From Alteromonas australica (GTDB lineage Bacteria; Pseudomonadota; Gammaproteobacteria; Enterobacterales; Alteromonadaceae): a DNA stretch of 64,000 nucleotides. Under the pieces are notes generated by a model. It did no database searches. It was given only the letters and a program-made list of their open reading frames with translations, and was not told the origin of the DNA. Of this stretch, positions 10,299 through 19,528 are shown one piece after another. Made by a program: the position numbers and the translations under genes. Location: the NCBI RefSeq assembly GCF_000730385.1, contig NZ_CP008849.1, positions 3,968,001-4,032,000 on the forward strand. The letters run 5' to 3'. Numbering within the stretch: the first letter of the stretch is position 1; each line of letters opens with the position of its first letter.

Positions 10299-11237
10299 TT
10301 ACATATGAACATGAGGATGATGGTGAGGATGAAGGTGCAAGTTATCACTTTCGTCACGGCAGGGTTCGCCGGGCAATTCAAATTCAATGGTGGTATGCGC
10401 CAATGAATAAGGCGATAAGGCAGCGGCAACCTCGGATTTTAGGCCTCGTAATCTTTCATTATCAATGCTGCAGTTAATCACTAAATGGGCGGTAAGAACG
10501 TGTTGCTCACCGTCTAACGACCAAAAATGAAGATGGTGTAACTCCTCCACGTGAGGTAACGCCAATAGCGCCTGCGAAATAGCCTGTTTTTCCTCATCGT
10601 CAGGGACGCCCTGTAAAAATAGCGTCATTGTTTGGATCACATATCTCAGTACGTTAGATAAAATAAACAAGGTAAAAAGAATAGATAAAATAGGGTCAAG
10701 TATGGGCCAATGGACGAAATGGAGCACGATAGCCACAACAAGCACTGCTACCCACCCCAACGCATCTTCAAGCAAATGCCAATTAAGTACTTTTTCATTC
10801 ATGGAGTGCCCCCCATGCAGCTTATAGGCGGCAAAGCCGTTAACAATAATACCTAACACCGCCATGCCCATCATACCTTCGGTGACTGGCATCTCAGGCT
10901 GCATCAACCGTGGAATCGCTTCTGAAAGTATCCAAACCGAGCCCACTACCAGAATGAGTCCATTGATCATTGCTCCCAATAAACTTAATCGCTTAAAACC
11001 ATAAGAATACTTATCGGTCGCTGATTTATGCCCCAGTTTACTTAGGTACCACGCCAGGCCTATAGATAAAGAGTCGCCTAAATCGTGCACCGCATCCGCC
11101 ATAATAGCTACGCTATTGGTCAGCCACCCACCAATAAACTCAATAATAGTAAACACAAAATTTAACCAGAACGCCCAAGCAATACGCTGACTGTCAGCCC
11201 CTGCCTGGGGGGAACTATGGGCATGGTGATGATGCAT
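10299..11237 (-). CDS. Cation diffusion facilitator metal exporter (CzcD/ZitB type)
   Basis: Inner-membrane exporter of 312 residues that would swap cytoplasmic Zn(II), or similar divalent metals, for protons. Six membrane segments are visible, with the metal-site motifs HDLGD (segment 2, about 51-55) and HLLEDALGW (segment 5, about 154-162). A cytoplasmic domain follows (HVEELHHLHFWSLDGEQHV), typical of CDF proteins. Both ends are rich in His: HHHHAH at residues 2-7 and a tail with HLHPHHHPHVH, which may sense or chelate metal. It stands alone with no regulator beside it. Zn is most likely; Co, Cd or Ni remain possible. Confidence 0.88.
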   Translation of the reverse strand: MHHHHAHSSPQAGADSQRIAWAFWLNFVFTIIEFIGGWLTNSVAIMADAVHDLGDSLSIGLAWYLSKLGHKSATDKYSYGFKRLSLLGAMINGLILVVGSVWILSEAIPRLMQPEMPVTEGMMGMAVLGIIVNGFAAYKLHGGHSMNEKVLNWHLLEDALGWVAVLVVAIVLHFVHWPILDPILSILFTLFILSNVLRYVIQTMTLFLQGVPDDEEKQAISQALLALPHVEELHHLHFWSLDGEQHVLTAHLVINCSIDNERLRGLKSEVAAALSPYSLAHTTIEFELPGEPCRDESDNLHLHPHHHPHVHM

Positions 11238-11432
11238 AAAACACCTCAGGATCTATACTAGATAAGTAGCATACCCTGTCAAAGCAGCTATTTCCTAGAC
11301 TTAGTGACTCACGATAGGCGATTAAGAACAGATAATATTCGCTTTGCGCGTCTTATCACACTAAACGCTTTCTAATGAATATTAAAAACAGTAGATTAAA
11401 GACAGCGTTCATCTTTACTAAAGAAATAGCTT

Positions 11433-12344
11433 ATGGATTTAAAAAATATGCAAGCTGTGCTGGATGCGTTACCTGATCCGGCATTTATACTTTCAAAAAG
11501 TGGCAAATATGTCGCCCTTTTTGGCGGTAAAGATAGTCGCTATTATCATGATGGCTCAGCCCTAGTCGGCCGGCTACTTTCAGAAGTGCTCAATGCATCG
11601 AAAACACAATATTTCATTAGTAAAATAGAAGAAGCCTTACATTCAAAAGATATGATCGTGGAAGAGTATGCGCTAAAGGATGAAGACTTTATTGCGCTGC
11701 CCTACGAAAATGAGCAAGAGACAATATGGTATGAAGGGCGTATTAAGTCGTTAGATTTTCTCGTTGAAGGCGAACCCGTGGTACTTTGGGTAGCCACCAA
11801 TATATCTAAGCGCTATCAATTAGAAACTCAGCTGCGCTTTTTAAGTACTACCGATGAACTCACTGGCTTGTATAATCGTCGGCGCTTAGAAAAAGACCTT
11901 GCCGTACATTTTGCGAATTTTAAACGCTATAAAAGCCCCACCTCGGTGCTAATGCTTGATCTTGATAATCTTAAAATGGTGAATGATTTGCACGGTCATC
12001 CACAAGGTGACGAGGTGATTAAGACGTTAAGCGCCGTCATGCATCACGAGCTTAGAGAAATGGACGCCGCGTATCGCTATGGCGGAGACGAGTTTGTTAT
12101 TATCTTACCCAACACCAATGTGAAACAGGCGGAGATATTTGCCAACCGCCTCAAATCGTCTTTCATAGCACAAATGAAGCTATGCCAAGGGGCGGATAGC
12201 ACGACGATACAGTGCGTGAGTGCCAGCATAGGCGTGTCCGCTTTCGAGAAAAGCGACACGAATGAGGCAGACGCACTTGTGCGAGCCGACACCTTACTTT
12301 ACCAAGCCAAAAATGCTGGCAAGGATGCGGTTCGCCTAGGTTAG
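11433..12344 (+). CDS. PAS-GGDEF diguanylate cyclase
   Basis: Makes the second messenger c-di-GMP from two GTP. Of 303 residues, about 1-130 form a PAS-like sensor (ALPDPAFILSKSGKY) and about 138-303 a GGDEF domain starting at TTDELTGLYNRR. The active-site motif is intact (YGGDEF, 217-221), and an RxxD product-inhibition site (R208 to D211) lies five residues before it, so the enzyme is predicted active and feedback-controlled. No membrane segment or signal peptide is seen, so it is cytoplasmic. Its 3' end overlaps the stop of convergent cydC by 4 bases. The PAS ligand is unknown. Confidence 0.9.
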   Translation: MDLKNMQAVLDALPDPAFILSKSGKYVALFGGKDSRYYHDGSALVGRLLSEVLNASKTQYFISKIEEALHSKDMIVEEYALKDEDFIALPYENEQETIWYEGRIKSLDFLVEGEPVVLWVATNISKRYQLETQLRFLSTTDELTGLYNRRRLEKDLAVHFANFKRYKSPTSVLMLDLDNLKMVNDLHGHPQGDEVIKTLSAVMHHELREMDAAYRYGGDEFVIILPNTNVKQAEIFANRLKSSFIAQMKLCQGADSTTIQCVSASIGVSAFEKSDTNEADALVRADTLLYQAKNAGKDAVRLG

Positions 12345-13954
12345 CGCTTTTCGACCTGCCCTCTCGATAACGCTTGTACCTTCGTGCATTGTTGACGAAC
12401 TGCCTGAGGAACAGGGTCAAGCGAGATACAATCGACACGACACAAAGCAGCGGGCACAACATGTGACGCAACCACTATTGGTGTGGTAGCAGACACCCGT
12501 TTAAGTAGCGTACACACCCGTTGTTGAGATTCAGCATCCAGTCCTTCGAATGGTTCATCTACACACAGTAGCGAGGGCGATGACAAGATAGCGCGAGCCA
12601 ACACCAAGCGCTTACTTTCTCCACCTGATAAGTGCCGCCCTGCCTTGCCAACCCAGGTTTCCAGCGGTAACAGCGAGTCCAGTCCGAGTGCACGCAAGCA
12701 TTCGTCCATTTTTTGCTCTGTAACACCCAAGCCCGCAGGGTCTAGATTTTGCTTAATCGTTGCCGACAAAACGGTAGGAGACTGCTCTACATACCGCCAG
12801 CCTTCAATTAACCCTTGAGATAAGGGCACACCATCAACAATACGCCTTCCCGTACTTGGGATTAAACCTACCATGGCTTGTAACAAACTTGATTTACCGC
12901 TGCCAGACGCGCCCTGCAATAAGGTTATTCCTTGCCGTTGAACAACAGCAGAAACACTTGCGCTGCGCCTCTCTAGGGGCTTTAAATGTTCACATTGCAG
13001 TTGCTGATTAAACCCGACGTTATTTAAATTATCATAAGGCACTGTAGAGAGGGCATTAAGGGCATTTCGGCTGTGCTGCCATTGGGAAAACCGTGTGACA
13101 GCGTGGAAGGCACTCGACGCCCAATCTGGTGATGCAAGCAACACCATGGGCACCACTATGGCCAGCGGCGTATAAAACACACTCGACGTTGCCAGTAGCC
13201 CCCCTATAAGTAAACAGTAGGCCACGCCTTGAAACAACCATGCCGCGCTATGGGCACTTGCTTGCTGTGTTAAGTTATCTCGCCATACCTGCTTAGCACT
13301 AGGCACATTTTTTAACTGATATCGCGGTGACTGACCTGAGGTGATGCTATCGGTTTTTTTAAGATGCCAAATAGCACTGGTATTAAAAAACGCTGTGGTT
13401 TGCTCTCTAAAATGAGTCGTGGACGCAGCATAATGGCCCGCACCTTTCAAACTTCTCACCCCTTGCCAACTCATGATGAATAGCCAACCAACAAAACCAA
13501 CCCATAATATGGGCGCGCCGGGTAAGCCGAACGTAGATGCCCCAACACACACACTAACAAACAGAATAAGCACACTTGAAAGTGGTGCAATCCACGCAAT
13601 CCACATAGATGCGACCTCTTCAGTATGATGCGCTAATGCTTCAGTAGAGTATGCATGGCTTCCACTATGCGCATTCGTTAACTGAGAAAACACCAATAAG
13701 CGCACACCACTTATCCGGTAAAGTAAGTCGTTGTGACCCACCCACATTGAGGCATAGCCTGATGCGATGCGAAGTAAGGCTAGCGCGCGAATAACCACGG
13801 CAGGAATAACATAGTTAAATCCTAAAGGTGCAATAGCGCTAATCGCAATAAACCACGAGGAAATAACCAAAATACTTAACCCCGCAGCACCATGTAAAAT
13901 AGCAAGAAGCAAGGTTAATATAGCTGGCTTTTCAGTACGATTACGGTGTGTCAT
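12341..13954 (-). CDS. cydC: Thiol reductant ABC exporter subunit CydC
   Basis: One half of the CydDC heterodimer, which exports cysteine and glutathione to the periplasm and is needed to assemble cytochrome bd. The 537 residues have six N-terminal membrane segments and a C-terminal ATPase with Walker A GASGSGKSS, signature LSGGESKR and Walker B LLCVDEPFEGLD. The start overlaps the end of cydD by 4 bases (ATGA type). It ends the minus-strand run cydA-cydB-cydX-cydD-cydC and overlaps the convergent diguanylate cyclase gene by 4 bases. Confidence 0.88.
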   Translation of the reverse strand: MTHRNRTEKPAILTLLLAILHGAAGLSILVISSWFIAISAIAPLGFNYVIPAVVIRALALLRIASGYASMWVGHNDLLYRISGVRLLVFSQLTNAHSGSHAYSTEALAHHTEEVASMWIAWIAPLSSVLILFVSVCVGASTFGLPGAPILWVGFVGWLFIMSWQGVRSLKGAGHYAASTTHFREQTTAFFNTSAIWHLKKTDSITSGQSPRYQLKNVPSAKQVWRDNLTQQASAHSAAWLFQGVAYCLLIGGLLATSSVFYTPLAIVVPMVLLASPDWASSAFHAVTRFSQWQHSRNALNALSTVPYDNLNNVGFNQQLQCEHLKPLERRSASVSAVVQRQGITLLQGASGSGKSSLLQAMVGLIPSTGRRIVDGVPLSQGLIEGWRYVEQSPTVLSATIKQNLDPAGLGVTEQKMDECLRALGLDSLLPLETWVGKAGRHLSGGESKRLVLARAILSSPSLLCVDEPFEGLDAESQQRVCTLLKRVSATTPIVVASHVVPAALCRVDCISLDPVPQAVRQQCTKVQALSRGQVEKR

Positions 13955-15573
13955 TGCACATTCACTTGTTGATGTTTAACGTTCCAAAAATGCGTAAACC
14001 AATTTGCTGGTAATGCCTTGTGAGATGCCCACAGTACCGTTTTATCTTGCGTCACCGAATGGATAAGCCGCGACAGTCTGTGATGTTGGCTATCAGATAA
14101 ATGCGCAGTGGGTTCATCTAGCAACCAGATGTCGGCTTCTCGCAACAGGGCTCGGGCTAATGAAAGACGTTGTGCCTCGCCACCCGACAGTTCTGGACAA
14201 TAAGAAAGTTGCGTATCTAAGCCGTCAGGAAGTGCTTCAAACCAAGATGTAAGCTCAACTTGGAGTAGCACCTGCAAAAGTTTTTCATCATCGTATACGT
14301 CATCTAAACACAGGTTTTGGCGCACACTTGAGGGTAAAACAACCGGTTGCTGTGTTAACCAAACCACCTTGCCTTTTAAACAATGGGAGCTTTCCCTTTT
14401 TGCTGAGAGCGCTTCAAGCAACAAGGTTTTACCGCTTCCAGAAGCCCCGCTGATAAGTATGTGATCGTGAGGAGAAATTACGAGTTTGTCGGCATGCAAT
14501 ACATCACCCGCACGAAAGGCACTTGCCTCAAAGCCTGAAAACGGTTGAGTGCTATCTGGGTTAAATGGCATGTCCGTTGATGAAAGCAGTGGCGCCAAAT
14601 TATCCTGGGCTGCCTCAGCTTTTGCTTTTTGATGGTAGATGGCCCCTAGCTTTTTCATTTCGCTCAGCAGCAAAGGGACGGTTAACAATATCCAAAGGCC
14701 ATCTTTCAATTCGATAGAAGGCCCAATATTAAGCTCCCCTAGAAGCGAAAAACCAATAAATACCGCCACCAAGGCCACGGATAAGGTCGCAAAGAAATCT
14801 AACACGCTGTTAGACAAAAACGCCACCCCCACCACATTCATGGTGCGCTTGTTAAGCTCGTCACTGGCTGCCACCAATAAATCAGTTTGCTTTTTATTCG
14901 CGTTGTAGTTCGCCAGCATAGGGAGCGCATTTAGCCGGTCGGTAAACATGCCACCTAATCGTGCTAATGCCAAAAAGTGTTTCCGATGCAGTGCACCGGC
15001 GCCCTTGCCTACAATCACCATAAACAAAGGCACAACAGGTAAGGTGATAAGTAACCCTGTGCCAATCACAGGGTTGATAGAAAATATCACTGCTAGTGCT
15101 AAAAGCGGGGCGATAATCGCTACCGTTTGTACTGTTCGATATTCAAATGCCCAATTGACCAAATCGACCAATTGATTTTGCCAGACATCTTGCCAGTAAA
15201 AACTGGAATGTTGGCGGGCCAACGCGTGTTGCTGCGTCGCAAACCTGTGATGAAGTAGACCTTCAAAGCGCTCAAGCGTGTTAATTTTACTGCGCATTAA
15301 CTGTACGTTATAAACGCCATTTAATACCCAATTAATCAATAAACTCACCATAATGCCAATGATAAGTTCGTGGCTTGCTGGTTGCTTCAGCACAATCCAT
15401 GACTGAGCAATGTGCGCGAAGAAGTAAAACGCGAACACCAGAGAAAAAAGTGACAGACACTTTATCACCACAAGTGTCATAAGCGACGACCCCATGCCAA
15501 GCCTATGAGCATCGTCTAACCTCTTACACCAAGATGACAATGTCTGTCTGTCAGAAACGGTTTCTTTTTTCAC
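13951..15573 (-). CDS. cydD: Thiol reductant ABC exporter subunit CydD
   Basis: Partner of CydC in exporting reduced thiols across the inner membrane for cytochrome bd maturation. The 540 residues contain an ABC-transporter membrane domain (segments from about residue 28) and a C-terminal ATPase with Walker A GASGSGKTL, signature LSGGEAQRLSLARALL and Walker B IWLLDEPTAHL. It begins 82 bases after cydX on the same strand, so it is likely part of, or read through from, the cydABX operon, and it overlaps cydC by 4 bases. Confidence 0.88.
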   Translation of the reverse strand: MKKETVSDRQTLSSWCKRLDDAHRLGMGSSLMTLVVIKCLSLFSLVFAFYFFAHIAQSWIVLKQPASHELIIGIMVSLLINWVLNGVYNVQLMRSKINTLERFEGLLHHRFATQQHALARQHSSFYWQDVWQNQLVDLVNWAFEYRTVQTVAIIAPLLALAVIFSINPVIGTGLLITLPVVPLFMVIVGKGAGALHRKHFLALARLGGMFTDRLNALPMLANYNANKKQTDLLVAASDELNKRTMNVVGVAFLSNSVLDFFATLSVALVAVFIGFSLLGELNIGPSIELKDGLWILLTVPLLLSEMKKLGAIYHQKAKAEAAQDNLAPLLSSTDMPFNPDSTQPFSGFEASAFRAGDVLHADKLVISPHDHILISGASGSGKTLLLEALSAKRESSHCLKGKVVWLTQQPVVLPSSVRQNLCLDDVYDDEKLLQVLLQVELTSWFEALPDGLDTQLSYCPELSGGEAQRLSLARALLREADIWLLDEPTAHLSDSQHHRLSRLIHSVTQDKTVLWASHKALPANWFTHFWNVKHQQVNVQ

Positions 15574-15655
15574 AGGTACTCTTACTTAGTTATCAAGTGC
15601 GCAGACAGTGATATCGTCCGCGCACGTTTTACCGAATATGATGCCGCATACTTTT

Positions 15656-15769
15656 TTATTCAGCGTCTTCGGGGCGATCTAGGTTTTCAGTCGATTCCAA
15701 CCACATGGCGTTGATAATGCCAAAAGAACACGCGAGTAATACGCCTAAAATCCATGTGAAATACCACAT
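15656..15769 (-). CDS. cydX: Cytochrome bd small subunit CydX
   Basis: A 37-residue single-pass membrane protein that stabilises the CydAB haem site. It begins MWYFTWILGVLLACSFGI, matching the CydX signature of an aromatic start with W6 and a hydrophobic helix, then INAMWLE, and ends in a charged tail. The ATG at 15769 is preceded by AAGGAG with good spacing. A longer in-frame reading exists but lacks a ribosome site and overlaps cydB, so it is rejected. The gene follows the cydB stop by 10 bases. Confidence 0.9.
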   Translation of the reverse strand: MWYFTWILGVLLACSFGIINAMWLESTENLDRPEDAE

Positions 15770-15779
15770 TTTCGACTCC

Positions 15780-16916
15780 TTAATAGATGGTATGAGATTG
15801 GTCGAGATCAGCACTTTTAATGCGACCACGCATAACGTAAAAACTGTACGCTGTGTAACTAAGTACAATAGGAACAAAGAGACAGGCGACGAAAAACATG
15901 ACATTCAATGTTAAATGGCTTGATGTGGCATCCCACACCGTTAAGCTTGCTTCTGGCATGGTGGCGCTAGGCATTAAAAATGGGAACATTGAAATCCCAG
16001 CGGTTAAAATGACACCTGCAATAAATAATGCACTGCTCACAAATGCCATACCGGCATTTCCCTTATTAGAGAAAAATGCACAGGCCAATCCAGCAACAAT
16101 ACCCAAGACTGGCGCTATCATGGTCAGAGGGTAGTCTCGGTAATTATTCATCCAGGCACCGCTTTGAATAGCCACCTCTTTTTTGAGGGGGTTAGACGTA
16201 ACCAGCGTATCAAGGGAAGACGTAATAACGAAACCATCGATACCAACGGCCACCCATACTCCGGCTAAGACAAAGCATGCCACACCCACTAAACTTAATA
16301 CCTTAGATACATTTCTAGCCCGGGATTGAATAAACCCATCGGTTTTCATTTGCAACCAAGTAGCACCATGGTTTAGCAAAATGGCAACCGACAATACGCC
16401 AGATAAAAGCGCAAACGGCGTGAGTAGTCCGAAGAACGAACCGGTATAGGTAGACTTAAGGGTGTTATCCAATTCGAAGGGAACGCCGAGTAGCAAGTTT
16501 CCAAAAGCGACACCAAAAATCAACGAAGGGATAATACCGCCAGCAAATAGCGCCCAGTCCCAAGCGTTACGCCATTGTGGGTTTGGCAACTTACTTCGAT
16601 AATCAAATCCGATTGGGCGCATCCAAAGCGCAATTAAAGTGAGCGCAAGGGCAAGATAAAAGCCTGAAAAAGCCGTGGCATAAATCATTGGCCAAGCGGC
16701 GAATATAGCGCCCCCCGCCGTAATAAACCATACTTGGTTGCCATCCCAGTGGGGGCCAATAGTATTGATCATAACCCGGCGTTCTTTGTCGTTCCTGCCG
16801 ATGAGTGTTAGCAATGCACCTACGCCAAGGTCAAAACCATCTGTCACCGCAAAGCCAATAAGTAGCACGCCAATTAGGCACCACCAAATAATGCGAAGAA
16901 GTTCATAATCAATCAT
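15780..16916 (-). CDS. cydB: Cytochrome bd ubiquinol oxidase subunit II
   Basis: Second large subunit of the cytochrome bd oxidase in the inner membrane. The 378 residues begin MIDYELLRIIWWCLIGVLL and continue GFAVTDGFDLGVG, the conserved CydB opening, with about eight membrane helices. DGNQVWFITAGGAIFAAWP and PLTMIAPVLG also fit CydB. It overlaps the end of cydA by 4 bases and precedes cydX by 10. Length matches the standard 378-380 residues of the group. Confidence 0.93.
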   Translation of the reverse strand: MIDYELLRIIWWCLIGVLLIGFAVTDGFDLGVGALLTLIGRNDKERRVMINTIGPHWDGNQVWFITAGGAIFAAWPMIYATAFSGFYLALALTLIALWMRPIGFDYRSKLPNPQWRNAWDWALFAGGIIPSLIFGVAFGNLLLGVPFELDNTLKSTYTGSFFGLLTPFALLSGVLSVAILLNHGATWLQMKTDGFIQSRARNVSKVLSLVGVACFVLAGVWVAVGIDGFVITSSLDTLVTSNPLKKEVAIQSGAWMNNYRDYPLTMIAPVLGIVAGLACAFFSNKGNAGMAFVSSALFIAGVILTAGISMFPFLMPSATMPEASLTVWDATSSHLTLNVMFFVACLFVPIVLSYTAYSFYVMRGRIKSADLDQSHTIY

Positions 16917-18493
16917 GCTTTTGCTCCTTTGCTGTCTATATCTACAAAGTCTAAATCTGAGTCAGTTTGGCTGTCGCTAGGGGGTACGGGGCCTTTCTTG
17001 GCAAATTTTTTCATTAAATAGAAGCCAATAATGAACATCATTGTGTAGAAAAGGGTGTAAGCAATTATGGTGGTCACCACATCGCTTACGGCTAGGTTAG
17101 AAACAGAGGTATGAACAGGCAGTACTTCGGCAATCGACCAAGGCTGACGACCATATTCCGCCACAAACCACCCTGCTTCACAGGCTATCCAAGGTAGCGG
17201 CAAGCCATACAACGCCGACTTTAATAGCCAGCGTGGCTGAGTAATCTTATGTTTAGTGCTGAAATAGAAAGCGCAAACAAACAAAGCAAGCATGATAAAG
17301 CCAGCCGCAACCATGATACGAAAACTCCAAAATAGGGGCGCTACAGGGGGAATGCTGTAGTCAACAGCTTGCTGAATTGCCGCTTCAGAAGGGGTAGCTA
17401 CATTATCGGTAAAAGGCTCTAGCAGCATGGCATACCCTAAGCTGTCTTTATGCGCCTCGAAGGTGGCGACTTGTTGCTCAGATGCGGTTCCGCTGCGCAC
17501 ACTATCGAGCAATTCATAGGCTTTAATTCCCGCTAAAATTCGCGCTCTATTTTCTGCTTTTATTTCTTTTATTCCTTTCACTTCTTCGGTTAACGAGCGG
17601 GTGGCGATAATCCCCATCGCCCATGGAATTTGAACGGCATATTCCGTTTCCTGGGTTTCATCATTAGGCAAACCAAAGAGTGTAAAAGGCGCGGGCGCGG
17701 GATGTGTATCATATTCCGCTTCCACAGCAGCCAACTTCACTTGTTGGACATGGCCGAGTTCATATCCGCTTTCATCCCCTAACACAATGACGGAAAGCGT
17801 CGCGGCCAAGCCAAAACTTGCCGCAATGGCAAATGAGCGTCGTGCGAAGGCGATATGTTTATGATTGAGCAAGTAGTAACTGGAGATGGCGAGCACAAAC
17901 ATAGCACCGGTGACATAACCTGCTGATACCGTATGAACAAACTTAACTTGGGCTACAGGGTTAAATACCACTTCCGCAAAGCTTGTCATTTCCATTCGCA
18001 TTGCTTCGAAGTTAAATTCAGCCCCAATGGGATACTGCATCCAGCCGTTAGCGATTAATATCCATAAGGCAGAGAAATTTGAACCAATGGCAACTAACCA
18101 CGTTGCCATAAGGTGCTTTACCTTCGACATCTTGTCCCAGCCGAAGAAAAACAACCCCACAAAGGTAGACTCTAAGAAGAAGGCCATCAGCCCTTCAATG
18201 GCAAGCGGCGCACCAAAGATATCCCCCACATAGTGTGAGTAATACGACCAGTTCATACCGAACTGAAATTCCATGGTTAAGCCTGTTGCCACACCAATTG
18301 CGAAATTAATCCCAAACAACTTTCCCCAAAACTGCGTCATTTGTTTGTAAATCTCTTTGCCCGTCATCACATAGACAGACTCCATAATGGCAAGGAGAAA
18401 GCTTAGTCCTAGGGTTAGGGGTACGAATATAAAGTGGAACATTGCGGTTAACGCAAACTGCCACCGCGATAGTTCTACTAACGTATCGCTCAT
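16913..18493 (-). CDS. cydA: Cytochrome bd ubiquinol oxidase subunit I
   Basis: Catalytic subunit of the cytochrome bd oxidase, reducing oxygen to water with ubiquinol and binding haems b558, b595 and d. The 526 residues show SRWQFALTAMFHFIFVPLTL at the start (His about 19, a haem ligand), WSYYSHYVGDIFGAPLAIEG, and GRQPW near residue 450, a signature of the family. The long periplasmic Q-loop (about 245-380) places it with the E. coli-type long-loop enzymes. It is the first gene of the cyd run. The 290 bases upstream (18494-18783) must hold the promoter, but I see no convincing FNR or ArcA site. Confidence 0.94.
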   Translation of the reverse strand: MSDTLVELSRWQFALTAMFHFIFVPLTLGLSFLLAIMESVYVMTGKEIYKQMTQFWGKLFGINFAIGVATGLTMEFQFGMNWSYYSHYVGDIFGAPLAIEGLMAFFLESTFVGLFFFGWDKMSKVKHLMATWLVAIGSNFSALWILIANGWMQYPIGAEFNFEAMRMEMTSFAEVVFNPVAQVKFVHTVSAGYVTGAMFVLAISSYYLLNHKHIAFARRSFAIAASFGLAATLSVIVLGDESGYELGHVQQVKLAAVEAEYDTHPAPAPFTLFGLPNDETQETEYAVQIPWAMGIIATRSLTEEVKGIKEIKAENRARILAGIKAYELLDSVRSGTASEQQVATFEAHKDSLGYAMLLEPFTDNVATPSEAAIQQAVDYSIPPVAPLFWSFRIMVAAGFIMLALFVCAFYFSTKHKITQPRWLLKSALYGLPLPWIACEAGWFVAEYGRQPWSIAEVLPVHTSVSNLAVSDVVTTIIAYTLFYTMMFIIGFYLMKKFAKKGPVPPSDSQTDSDLDFVDIDSKGAKA

Positions 18494-18783
18494 GGGTGAT
18501 CTCCCTCATCTTTTAAGTGTGCTGGAAGCGCCCAATGTGGATGGGCGCAGTTTCTCTACAGAAGGGCGCAGAGCATTCTCTGTTCCAGTCTTGCAGTAAA
18601 AGTACATAAAATAGGTTTTTGCCCTAACTACAGGGATTTCCTACTGTGCGGGAGAATTATGGCATGCGCGGAAAAAGCGAATTTTGATCCAACGCAAGAT
18701 AACCTTTACTAACTACGCCAAAATTGACAAACAAAGTGCCATATTTGACACAAGTCCCATTTTTATCCTTATACCCCTGTGTT

Positions 18784-19368
18784 CTAAGGCGTATATGTCA
18801 GGGTAAATGCTCCTCGTAACGTGCCAATATCGAACCCCATAGCTTCGTCCTCTGGATAGGCGTCATCAATTGCAGCCTGCACTCTTGGGGCTACAGACTG
18901 GCCATGGCATGCCGTGCATATTTCGTCAGTTTTTATGGCTTTCAAGTATCTAAATTCACCTGTCGCGCTATCATAATGGGAGGCTTCAAGTGGTCCATCA
19001 AATTGAGCCGATAATTGATTAGAAAACGCGATAAGTTGTTCTCGTTCCCAAGCATCAGGGGTATTGGCTGGGTTGCGTACCCGCAGGGCCGTGCGCCCAA
19101 CAGTCCAACCATTACCACTAATGGCTTTAGCTATCGGCCCAGCCTCTAATTTACAAGCCTCAATCCCCTTGACCAAACCACCTTGACCAATAGCTTCTTG
19201 CAAACGCGCTTTTAATGCACCGCCTAAGGCTTTCGCATGCTGCCGCGCGACAAGGGTTCTCGCCTTTAAATCGCCCACGGATTCGCTTTCTATCGTTACA
19301 TTGGACGCAAAAGCAAAAGTAGTACTTAGCGCAAATATACTTAAGGGTAAAATTAACGTTACTTTCAT
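18784..19368 (-). CDS. Periplasmic c-type haem protein, DUF3365 (Tll0287-like) domain
   Basis: Secreted protein of 194 residues with one covalent-haem motif, CTACH at 151-155, close to the C-terminus. A signal peptide (VTLILPLSIFALSTTFAFA) precedes a Tll0287-like/PAS-like fold as in DUF3365 proteins, which are thought to act as redox or gas sensors. I chose the ATG at 19368 rather than the one 24 bases earlier because GAGGA is correctly spaced only from this start. It is divergent from a sigma54-type activator with a PAS domain, so a signalling link is possible. A direct electron-carrier role cannot be excluded. Confidence 0.72.
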   Translation of the reverse strand: MKVTLILPLSIFALSTTFAFASNVTIESESVGDLKARTLVARQHAKALGGALKARLQEAIGQGGLVKGIEACKLEAGPIAKAISGNGWTVGRTALRVRNPANTPDAWEREQLIAFSNQLSAQFDGPLEASHYDSATGEFRYLKAIKTDEICTACHGQSVAPRVQAAIDDAYPEDEAMGFDIGTLRGAFTLTYTP

Positions 19369-19528
19369 CACTTGATTTCCTCTCTTATTCACAGATATCG
19401 GCTATCGAGATTAGTTGCTAATGCAAGGCCCACTAAACCTCGCTATGGCAATCCACAACAATGTTTATGCCAATATGATAGTCTTTAATTAATAAAACGA
19501 GGCTAAACCAATGTAGGGCAGCAAAGGT

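Noticed and set aside
15656..15904. 82-codon extension of cydX
   Set aside because: No ribosome site and overlap with cydB; the 37-residue CydX with AAGGAG is right.
18684..18697. FNR-like site upstream of the cyd genes
   Set aside because: TTGAT is followed by a poor right half (CGCAA for ATCAA), so I do not call it.
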